DNA from: JAKORR01 sp964608495
Lineage (GTDB): Bacteria > Armatimonadota > Zipacnadia > Zipacnadales > FEN-943
DNA length: 8,023 nt
NCBI GenBank assembly: GCA_964608495.1
Contig: CAZSOQ010000238.1
Span: 1-8,023, forward strand
Direction: 5' to 3'
Shown in pieces: positions 1 through 6,003 of the stretch. A program made the position numbers and the translations under genes. The stretch's first letter is position 1. Each line of letters opens with the position of its first letter. The notes below the pieces were generated by a model, which had not been told where the DNA came from, searched no databases, and worked only from the letters and a program-made list of their open reading frames with translations.

Positions 1-2
1 CT

Positions 3-86
3 GGAATGGACAGCGGCCGCGCCCAATCCGCCACGGCCTACGCCACCGCCCGGACGTCCAGGCCGCTCCCGAGGTGTCGCCCTTGA
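3..86 (+). CDS. Possible C-terminal tail of an upstream gene (partial)
   Basis: An open frame runs in from the left edge and ends in TGA at 84-86. That stop shares its last base with the ATG at 86, giving a TGATG junction of the kind used for translational coupling. Of the three forward frames here it has the highest G/C at third codon positions by hand count, as expected for coding DNA in this genome. The 27 visible codons end in a Ser/Ala/Thr/Arg/Pro-rich tail (last residues RPLPRCRP) with no recognisable domain, so no function can be given. The frame of the following gene is also open to the left edge, so this call rests on composition and on the overlap only. Confidence 0.3.
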   Translation, partial: GMDSGRAQSATAYATARTSRPLPRCRP

Positions 87-2683
87 TGACGACGGCTGTC
101 CTGACCATCGCACTGGTAATCCTCCTCGTCCCCGCGCTGGCTGATGCGCCGGTCCCGCTCTCGGTGGCGGGCCGCGATTACGTCTTCGACCCCGACACCG
201 GGCTCCTTGCCCTCCGCGCGGGCGACGTCGAGGCGCTCCTGCTCCGCGGTGTGGGACCGGTATGGGAGGTGGACGGCGCAGAGCATTCCTGCGCTGACAC
301 CCAGGTCCGCCTGATCGAGGCCGTCCCGGGCGAGAACACCGTGCGCTGCCGTTACTCCGCGGTGCCCGGGGACGTGACGTGGCAGCTCCTCCTGCGCCCG
401 GGACCCCTCGACGGCGAGCCCGACCGCCTGCTTTTCCTTCTCACCTCCGACGATCCCCGCATCACCGGCGCCGCTGCGGGCGTCGTCGTGATGGGCGGGC
501 CGTGGACGGGCCTGGACCTCAGCCAGTACCAGCTCGCCCACGGCCAGACCGGTTGGCCGAAGACCTACTTCCTGCGCGATCGCGACCTCTTCCTCTGCGC
601 CTACTGGGACTGGGAGGTGTCCGGCGCCAGCGGCCCCGACTGGCCGACCGAGCAGTGCGAGCCGCGCCAGGGCGAGGGGCCCTTCGTCCCGGCCGCGACC
701 ATGAGGTACGCCCCCTACGAGAACGGCAAGCGCGAGCCCCTACGCGAGAGCCTCAACCTTCGCGTGGCTCAGCGGCTCTGGGATGCCGCGCTGCCTTCCC
801 TCTGCCGGCCCAGCGAGTACCGGCGGGAGATGGCGGACATGGTGTACCTGGATCTATGGGGCGCCGAGCCGGCCGACCACATGCTGCACACTCTGTCCGT
901 CCTCGACCGCCTCGCCGGGCCACACGTGCGCTTCCTGACGATTCTGCAGAATTGGCAGGCGGGGGGGTTCGACTCCCTCCTGCCCGACAGCGTCTGGCTG
1001 CCCGACTACCCGCCCAATCCGGCCGTGGGCGCCGTCGAGGACCTGCGGGCCGTCGCCGGCGCGGGCAATCGCCTGGGGCGCCTGGGCTTTCGCACCAACT
1101 ACGTCCTCCTGCGCCGCAACTCGCCCAGCTTCCGGCGCGGGCTGGCCGACTTCGCCCTCGGCGCCGACGGCAAGCCCGGGTGGCACACTGCGCCGGCCGA
1201 CTGGCAGACCGTGGCGGCCCGCCAGGAACAGGAGATTGCGGGCCTCTGGCACCCATCGGCGGCCTTCACGGACCAGATCACCTCTGGCGGAGGGCCCTGG
1301 GCATGGCTCGACTTCCGCGGTGCGCCCGGCGGTCACGGCTCTCTCTCCGGCGCGCTTAGGGCCCAGCGCGCCCTGGCTCGGCTCATCAAGGACGCCCACA
1401 ACGGCCCCGTCGGGTCCGAAACGCTCAACCACCAGGACCTGATCGGCTACTACTTCGACTTCGGCGACTTCGGGATCATGGACGGCCACCACCGCCTCTT
1501 CCCGCCCGACTACAAGCTCCGCCGCCTGCAGGAGGCAACCGTCAGCTACGGCTGCGGCCTCCCGTACCGCTTCCTCGAGTTGCCGCCTTTCAAGCTCTTC
1601 CACAGCAACCGGCTGGACCTGTGGTCCGACCCGGCCCTGATGGACGATTACCGCTGCTGTGAGGTCATGCTGGGTAACGCGGCCTACCTCTCCTGGCGCT
1701 CGCCCTGGCAGTGGGCGCTCACCGAGTGCCTGCTGGTCGGCCGTCTGCAGCGCCACTACGCCCTCGTGCCCGTGGTCGCCGTCGACTACCGCGTCGGCGA
1801 CGCCTGGCGCGCCCTCGAGGACCTGGTTCGCGAGGGGTTCACGCCCCAGACGCGCCCGTGGAACCAGAAACAGGCCGAGTTCGGCCGCGTCCGCGCGCGC
1901 TACGCCAACGGGCTCACCGTGATCGTCAACCGACTCCCCGAGGATTCCGCCGTCGAGACCCCGGCCGGCAGCCTGGACCTGCCCCAGTACGGGTGGGTGG
2001 CTTTCATGCCCGACGGAGCGCCCATCGCCTATTCGGCCTACCGGCCGGGCACGCGAGACAGGGTGGATTACCTGGACGAGGGACCCTCCGGCCTGCGCTT
2101 CCTGAATCCCAGGGGCCGGCGCATCGAGGGTAGCAGGCGCCTTCGCCTGTGGAGCCAGGGCAGGCTGGTATGGAGCGTGGACCCGGATCAGGGCATGGCT
2201 TACCTCGACGGGCAAGAGGTGCCGCTGGACTCGCCCGCGCCCGAGCCGCTGACGGACCTGCGGCTCGACTTCGGCTCCGGGCTGGCCGGCTGGCGCCCTC
2301 TGGCCGGGATTCTGCGCGTCGAATCGACCGGCGAGGCCACGTTTCTGACCCTTTGCGACCCCGATCCGCAGCTCTACTCCCCGCCTTTGGCCCTCGAAGG
2401 GCGGGCCGGCGACGTCCTCGAGCTCACCATGTCCGCTGGCGCGGGCGAGTTGGGGCAGTTGTACTTCGCGACGCCGGAGGACGGAATCAGCGAGCGACAG
2501 GTGATTCGCTTCCCCCTGCAGCCCGACGGCGCCCCGCACACCCTGGCCCTCCCCGTCGGAAGCCACGAGCGCTGGGTGGGCGCGCGAATCACGCTCCTGC
2601 GGCTGGACCCGGTCCACGGGCCGGAGCAGGGCACCGTGGAGCTCCATTCCTTGCGCCTGAAGCGTGCCGGAGAAGGGGGCTAA
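86..2683 (+). CDS. Secreted glycoside-hydrolase-like protein with C-terminal carbohydrate-binding-like domain
   Basis: I do not recognise the exact family. ATG at 86 is chosen because GAGGTG (71-76) lies nine bases upstream; a GTG at 74 would add four residues. The 865-residue product starts with a hydrophobic stretch (residues 1-19) and a likely signal-peptidase site after ALADA, so it is probably exported, although the n-region has no positive charge. About 22-240 looks beta-rich. About 249-580 alternates hydrophobic strands and helices like a TIM barrel, beginning MVYLDLWG, with candidate acidic residues D396 (FTDQ) and E445 (GPVGSE). A beta-rich part follows (YANG at 606-609, then a YSAYRP...RVDY segment). 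About 725-862 resembles a CBM-type beta-sandwich (DFGSGLAGW, later YSPPL and ITLLRLDP). The layout recalls GH101 and DUF5696-type proteins. A sugar-hydrolase role is inference, and the catalytic residues are guesses from position and local motif. Confidence 0.6.
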   Translation: MTTAVLTIALVILLVPALADAPVPLSVAGRDYVFDPDTGLLALRAGDVEALLLRGVGPVWEVDGAEHSCADTQVRLIEAVPGENTVRCRYSAVPGDVTWQLLLRPGPLDGEPDRLLFLLTSDDPRITGAAAGVVVMGGPWTGLDLSQYQLAHGQTGWPKTYFLRDRDLFLCAYWDWEVSGASGPDWPTEQCEPRQGEGPFVPAATMRYAPYENGKREPLRESLNLRVAQRLWDAALPSLCRPSEYRREMADMVYLDLWGAEPADHMLHTLSVLDRLAGPHVRFLTILQNWQAGGFDSLLPDSVWLPDYPPNPAVGAVEDLRAVAGAGNRLGRLGFRTNYVLLRRNSPSFRRGLADFALGADGKPGWHTAPADWQTVAARQEQEIAGLWHPSAAFTDQITSGGGPWAWLDFRGAPGGHGSLSGALRAQRALARLIKDAHNGPVGSETLNHQDLIGYYFDFGDFGIMDGHHRLFPPDYKLRRLQEATVSYGCGLPYRFLELPPFKLFHSNRLDLWSDPALMDDYRCCEVMLGNAAYLSWRSPWQWALTECLLVGRLQRHYALVPVVAVDYRVGDAWRALEDLVREGFTPQTRPWNQKQAEFGRVRARYANGLTVIVNRLPEDSAVETPAGSLDLPQYGWVAFMPDGAPIAYSAYRPGTRDRVDYLDEGPSGLRFLNPRGRRIEGSRRLRLWSQGRLVWSVDPDQGMAYLDGQEVPLDSPAPEPLTDLRLDFGSGLAGWRPLAGILRVESTGEATFLTLCDPDPQLYSPPLALEGRAGDVLELTMSAGAGELGQLYFATPEDGISERQVIRFPLQPDGAPHTLALPVGSHERWVGARITLLRLDPVHGPEQGTVELHSLRLKRAGEGG

Positions 2684-2695
2684 GGGGCCCCCCGA

Positions 2696-2723
2696 GGGCC
2701 TACTACCGCCGGTCTAGGGGCCC
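2696..2723 (+). other. GC-rich hairpin downstream of the secreted-protein gene
   Basis: GGGCCTA (2696-2702) can pair with TAGG/CCC (2715-2723) if two G residues bulge out, leaving a 12-base loop. AGGGGCCC also occurs as a direct repeat at 2683-2690 and 2716-2723. The position just after the stop codon suits a transcription terminator, but no T-run follows, so a Rho-independent terminator is not established. Confidence 0.25.
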
Positions 2724-2803
2724 GCGAAGACGCCCTGGAGGCGCGATCGGACGCCGCCACCGCCCCGCCGCCGAAACCTGGGGACTCCGACAGGCGCTAT
2801 CTA

Positions 2804-2812
2804 TGGTACAAT
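2804..2812 (+). promoter_or_regulatory. Extended -10 promoter for the nfeD-SPFH operon
   Basis: TGGTACAAT contains TACAAT (2807-2812), one mismatch from the sigma-70 -10 consensus TATAAT, preceded by an extended -10 TG dinucleotide at 2804-2805. It lies in one of the few AT-rich patches of the window. No good -35 hexamer is seen about 17 bases upstream (the sequence there is ACTCCG), which fits an extended -10 promoter. Transcription would start near 2819, leaving a leader of about 80 bases before the ATG at 2898. Inferred from sequence only. Confidence 0.6.
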
Positions 2813-2897
2813 ACAGAGGCGCGGGTACGGCCGCCTCTCCCGGCCGGGGAGGGGCGAAGCCGGGGCGATCGCGGGGGCAGCGCCAGGAGGAGAGGTC

Positions 2898-3329
2898 ATG
2901 TCACCGGGTGTAGCTTGGCTGGTCGTGGCGATAATCCTGCTCATCATGGAGGTCTTCACGACCACCTTTTTCATCTTGTGGGTGGCCGTTGCCGCATTCA
3001 TCGCCGGAATATTCGCATTCTTCTCGCCAACATGGCTGCCCTGGGTTATCTTCGTCGTAGTGTCCGCCGTCCTCCTCTGGGTCACCCGTCCCCTCGCGCG
3101 CCGGCTTCACGAGAAGCTCCCGGTGCGCACCAACGTGGACGCCCTGGTCGGGCAGGCGGCCTTCGTGGTCGAGACCATTGACCCCGTGGCCAACACCGGG
3201 CGGGTCCGTGTGGGATCCGACGAATGGCGCGCGCGGGCCGATCAGGTCATCGAGGTAGGCGGGCGCGTGCAGGTGGAGTCCATCTCCGGCACCACGCTCA
3301 GCGTCACGCCTCTCAAGCCGGAGCAGTAG
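2898..3329 (+). CDS. Short NfeD-family membrane protein
   Basis: The 143-residue product has three hydrophobic membrane segments (about 3-21, 24-42 and 46-64) followed by a soluble C-terminal domain (about 77-140). That domain carries the NfeD signature: TNVDALVGQ, a central GRVRVGSDEWRARAD and the closing SISGTTLSV, which folds as an OB-type beta-barrel in known NfeD proteins. It lacks the ClpP-like serine protease domain of long NfeD proteins, so it belongs to the short form, like E. coli YbbJ. Such proteins are membrane partners of stomatin-like SPFH proteins, and one follows here 42 bases downstream. The start is supported by AGGAGG (2885-2890) with a seven-base spacer, and the gene is probably transcribed from the promoter at 2804-2812. 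The family call is strong; the exact physiological role is not known from sequence. Confidence 0.9.
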   Translation: MSPGVAWLVVAIILLIMEVFTTTFFILWVAVAAFIAGIFAFFSPTWLPWVIFVVVSAVLLWVTRPLARRLHEKLPVRTNVDALVGQAAFVVETIDPVANTGRVRVGSDEWRARADQVIEVGGRVQVESISGTTLSVTPLKPEQ

Positions 3330-3371
3330 CAGCCGTGGGCCCAAACCTCAAGGGGAGGAAGGTGGCAAGAC

Positions 3372-4301
3372 ATGATCACGTTGCTCATTCTGCTGGGCGT
3401 GCTGGCGCTCATCGTCGTCGCCAAGTCCGTCTACATCGTCCGCCAGTACGAGCGTGGCGTCATCGAGACCTTTGGCCGGTACACGCGGACGGCCCAACCC
3501 GGGCTGACGCTCATCTTCCCCTTCGTCCAGTCGCTGATCCGTGTTGACGTCCGCGAGACGGTCCTGGACGTCGCCCCCCAGGAGGTCATCACGGAAGACA
3601 ACGCCATGGTGACCGTGGACGCCGTCGTGTACTACGAGGTGACAGACCCGGTCAAGCGCACCTACAACGTCACCGACTTCCGGGTAGCCGCGATCAAGCT
3701 CGCCCAGACCAACCTGCGTAACATCGTGGGTGACATGGAGCTGGACGAGGCCCTCACCTCCCGCGAGGTCATCAACACCCAGCTCCGCCAGGTCCTGGAC
3801 GACGCGACCGACAAGTGGGGCGTCCGGGTCACGCGCGTCGAGCTGCAGGCCATCGAGCCCCCGCGGGACATCGTGGAGGCCATGAGCCGCCAGATGAAGG
3901 CCGAGCGAGACAAGCGCGCGGCGATCCTTGAGGCCGAGGGTATGCGCCAGGCGGCGATCCTCTCCGCCGAGGGTGAGAAGCAGGCCCGCGTGCTGTCCGC
4001 CGAGGGCGAGGCCGAGGCGATCCGGAAGGTAGCCGACGCCCAGCGGTACCGGGAGATTGCGGTGGCCGAGGGGCAGGCCCAGGCCATCATGACCGTCTTC
4101 GCCGGCATCCACGAGGGGGGGCCCACCCACGACCTTCTCGCGTACAAGTACCTTGAGGCCCTCCAGGCCATCGCCAACGGCCAGGCGACCAAGGTCTTCC
4201 TGCCGCTGGAGGCGACCGGGATGCTGGCCGGCATAGCCGCGGCGGGCATGGCCTTCCGCGAGAGCGCGGAGGGCGCGTCGCCCCAGCAGCCCGCTGGCTA
4301 G
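3372..4301 (+). CDS. SPFH/Band 7 stomatin-like protein (slipin/QmcA type)
   Basis: The 309-residue product begins with one hydrophobic anchor (residues 1-16), then an SPFH/Band 7 domain (about 20-180) with YERGVIETFGRY, QPGLTLIFPF, VTVDAVVYYEVTDP and WGVRVTRVELQAIEPP, all typical of stomatin-like proteins. From about 170 to 240 comes an Ala/Glu-rich coiled-coil region built on AEG motifs at 188, 199, 210 and 232. The tail has the family's YKYLEALQAIANG...KVFLPLE segment. Such proteins form large membrane-bound oligomers and organise membrane microdomains; with an NfeD partner they form the widespread pair known from E. coli ybbJ-qmcA and archaeal stomatin operons. A purine-rich ribosome-binding region (GGAGGAAGG, 3354-3362) precedes the ATG. 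The 42-base gap after nfeD indicates co-transcription. A run of seven G (4115-4121) is in frame. Confidence 0.93.
   Translation: MITLLILLGVLALIVVAKSVYIVRQYERGVIETFGRYTRTAQPGLTLIFPFVQSLIRVDVRETVLDVAPQEVITEDNAMVTVDAVVYYEVTDPVKRTYNVTDFRVAAIKLAQTNLRNIVGDMELDEALTSREVINTQLRQVLDDATDKWGVRVTRVELQAIEPPRDIVEAMSRQMKAERDKRAAILEAEGMRQAAILSAEGEKQARVLSAEGEAEAIRKVADAQRYREIAVAEGQAQAIMTVFAGIHEGGPTHDLLAYKYLEALQAIANGQATKVFLPLEATGMLAGIAAAGMAFRESAEGASPQQPAG
3921..4019 (+). repeat. Three in-frame 33-bp (11-residue) coiled-coil repeats
   Basis: Units at 3921-3953, 3954-3986 and 3987-4019 encode variants of A-I-L-x-A-E-G-x-x-Q-A (residues 184-216 of the SPFH protein). The exact 11-residue spacing is a hendecad pattern, expected for a long alpha-helical coiled coil with little supercoil. 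A fourth AEG at residue 232 keeps the 22-residue phase after a degenerate unit. Confidence 0.8.
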
Positions 4302-4349
4302 CCGACGCCGCGAGGGTCTTGGGCCGCACGCGCTCCAGGAGCGACGCCG

Positions 4350-4872
4350 ATGCGGCAAGCCCTGCTCGTCATTGACATGCTCAGGGACTCCCTCCGGCCC
4401 CAGGGCCCTCTGTACTGCGGCCCCGGTGCCGAGGCGCTGGTCCCCGCCCTCGCCGACCGCCTGGCTCAGGCCCGTGCCGCCGGCGAGCGGGTCATCTACC
4501 TGTGCCACAGTCACCGGCCCGCCGGCCCGGAGTCCGCCCTGTGGCCCCCTCCACTGCCTTGCGGGGTCGTGGGGCGCCCGGCTCACCGAGGAGCTAGCTC
4601 CCGCCGGCGGAGACGTCGTGATCCCGACGCGCCGCCCCAGCGGCTTCTTCGGCACGGACCTACTGCTTCACCTTCTGCAGGGCAGGATCGAGCGCCTAGA
4701 GCTCTGCGGCGTCTGCACCGACGTCTGCGTGATGTACACCGCTGCGGACGCCCGCAGCCTGGCCTTCCCGGTGAGGGTCTCGGCGTCGCGGGTGGCGAGC
4801 TTCGATGAGGAGTCGCACCGCTGGGGGCTCAAGCAGCTCAGGGATGCACTGGGGTGCGGGCTAGTGGACTAG
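4350..4872 (+). pseudogene. Frameshifted isochorismatase/nicotinamidase-like cysteine hydrolase
   Basis: The start frame reads MRQALLVIDML, the usual N-terminus of isochorismatase-fold amidohydrolases with catalytic Asp9. It stays family-like to LWPP at about 4547, then loses homology. The next frame takes over with HCLAGSWGARL, SGFFGTDL and the catalytic-cysteine motif GVCTDVCVMYTAADA, ending at 4872. Removing one C from CCCCCTCC (4545-4552) rejoins them into LWPPHCLAGSWG, so a one-base insertion is the lesion. The repaired protein would have about 173 residues, a normal size. Two further changes are visible: the expected catalytic Lys before RRPSGFFGT is Thr (VIPTRRP), and the expected metal-binding Asp in the YLCxxHRP segment is His53. 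AGGAG (4337-4341) provides a good ribosome-binding site. Intact relatives hydrolyse nicotinamide or similar amides; the substrate here cannot be named. A sequencing error could explain the frameshift but not the substitutions. Confidence 0.8.
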
Positions 4873-4897
4873 TCGCGGCAGGGATGCCCGACGGTGA

Positions 4898-4925
4898 GCG
4901 GGCCGGCCGGGCCCGGGTCGCCCGC
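4898..4925 (+). other. GC palindrome cluster in the pseudogene to ADP-ribosylglycohydrolase spacer
   Basis: GCGGGC (4898-4903) is inverted as GCCCGC (4920-4925), and the loop contains the perfect palindromes GGCCGGCC (4901-4908) and CCGGGCCCGG (4907-4916). It could form a stable hairpin upstream of the next gene. No T-run follows. Short GC palindromes are expected often in DNA of this composition, so function is uncertain. Confidence 0.3.
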
Positions 4926-4953
4926 GGGTCATCCCTGGCGTGGGGTGCCATCT

Positions 4954-5898
4954 ATGGCGCGACGGTTGAAGAAGGACAACTTTGAGGGCTGCCTGGTAGC
5001 CCTGGCCCTGGGCGACAGCCTCGGGGCCACCATGGAGGGCTATCGCAGCCACGACCTGCTCGTAGCCTACCAGGAGGAGCGCTACGACCGCTGGCAGATG
5101 CAGGTTGCCCTCTGGACCGATGACACCGCGATGACGGTCGCCACGGCTCAGTCCGTGATCGCCTGCGCCGGCGTCAACGGTGAGGATATCGCGCGCCGCT
5201 ACCTCGCCTGGTACCGCACTGGCGGCCGCGGCATAGGCCGAGCGACCTTGCGCTCGATGGAGCGCCTCCTCAATCGCGTCCCCTGGGACGAGGCGGGCGA
5301 GACCGGCCTGTGGTCCGCGGGCAGCGGCGTGGCCATGCGCATCGCCCCCATCGGCCTCTTCCACGCCCCCAATCTGCGCAATCTCCCCGACGACGTGCAC
5401 GACTGCGGCATCATCACCCACCGCAGTGACGAGGCCGTCAACGCGGCCATCGCCGTCGCCTGGGTCATAGCCCGCGCGGCCGTGGGCGAGTTGAGGCTGG
5501 ACTCCATGATCGCCAACCTGCTCGCCTATGTGCCTCCCTGCAAGGCGATGGACAGCATCGTCCGCGCCCAGGAGCTCGCGGCCGACGGCGTGCCTCCCAC
5601 CAAGGCGCTCCCCGACCTCGGCCTCAGCGGATCGGCCTGGGAGACGGTGGCCTCGGCCTTCTACTGCTGGCTCAGGAACCCCGAGGACCTGGCCGACGTG
5701 CTCACCGTTGCGGTGCTGGGAGCCGGCGACGCGGACACCCGCGCGGCCGTGGCCGGATCCATGGCCGGCGCCTACCTCGGCTCCCAGGCCATACCCCAAC
5801 GCTGGGCCCGACGGCTCGACGGCTACCGGGCCCTGGTGAACCTGAGCCACAGGCTCTACGAGACTACCCTCGAGGCCTGGCACGTGAAGGGAGACTGA
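4954..5898 (+). CDS. ADP-ribosylglycohydrolase family protein (DraG/ARH type)
   Basis: The 314-residue product matches the all-helical ADP-ribosylglycohydrolase family, which removes ADP-ribose from proteins or other acceptors using a binuclear metal site. Visible signatures in order are GDSLG (20-24), WTDDTAM with metal ligands T55, D56 and D57, GRGIGRATL, SGVAMRIAPIG (often GNGxAMR in the family; here Ser replaces Asn), THRSDEAV, and the C-terminal metal motif DADT (259-262) followed by RAAVAGSMAGAYLG. All expected metal-binding acids are present and the length is usual, so it should be active. ATG at 4954 is preferred because GGGGTG (4942-4947) sits six bases upstream and the family homology begins soon after; a GTG at 4894 would add a 20-residue Gly/Pro-rich leader. 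No ADP-ribosyltransferase partner is seen here, so the target is unknown. No signal peptide: cytosolic. Confidence 0.9.
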   Translation: MARRLKKDNFEGCLVALALGDSLGATMEGYRSHDLLVAYQEERYDRWQMQVALWTDDTAMTVATAQSVIACAGVNGEDIARRYLAWYRTGGRGIGRATLRSMERLLNRVPWDEAGETGLWSAGSGVAMRIAPIGLFHAPNLRNLPDDVHDCGIITHRSDEAVNAAIAVAWVIARAAVGELRLDSMIANLLAYVPPCKAMDSIVRAQELAADGVPPTKALPDLGLSGSAWETVASAFYCWLRNPEDLADVLTVAVLGAGDADTRAAVAGSMAGAYLGSQAIPQRWARRLDGYRALVNLSHRLYETTLEAWHVKGD

Positions 5899-5921
5899 GC
5901 GGCGTTGCATAGCACCGCCGC
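5899..5921 (+). terminator. Possible terminator-like hairpin after the ADP-ribosylglycohydrolase gene
   Basis: Directly after the stop codon, GCGGCG (5899-5904) pairs with CGCCGC (5916-5921). Inside it TGC (5906-5908) pairs with GCA (5912-5914) around an ATA loop, with one T/C mismatch between the two stems. The compact stem placed against the stop suits a transcript 3' end, but no T-run follows, so it may be a Rho-dependent or mRNA-protecting hairpin instead. Confidence 0.4.
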
Positions 5922-6003
5922 GCTGCCCCCGACCACGTCCGCCTCGGCCGACCGTGGCGGGCTGGCCCCCGCGGCGGAGTCCTGACCTGCTCTCCCTGGC
6001 GCT

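Noticed and set aside
960..968. Run of seven G in the secreted-protein gene as a possible frameshift site
   Set aside because: The frame remains domain-like on both sides, so there is no sign that it is disrupted.
854..2647. Long minus-strand frame (597 codons) opposite the secreted-protein gene
   Set aside because: Its translation is Gly/Ala/Val/Arg/Gln-rich without domains, and the + strand frame has a signal peptide and family-like segments. It is a GC-driven shadow.
3348..4655. Long minus-strand frame (435 codons) opposite the SPFH gene and the hydrolase
   Set aside because: It spans two + strand genes with strong family motifs and has repetitive Leu/Gly/Asp composition typical of an antisense shadow.
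4894..4953. GTG start giving a 20-residue longer ADP-ribosylglycohydrolase
   Set aside because: The extra residues are Gly/Pro/Ser-rich, family similarity begins just after the ATG at 4954, and that ATG has its own ribosome-binding site.
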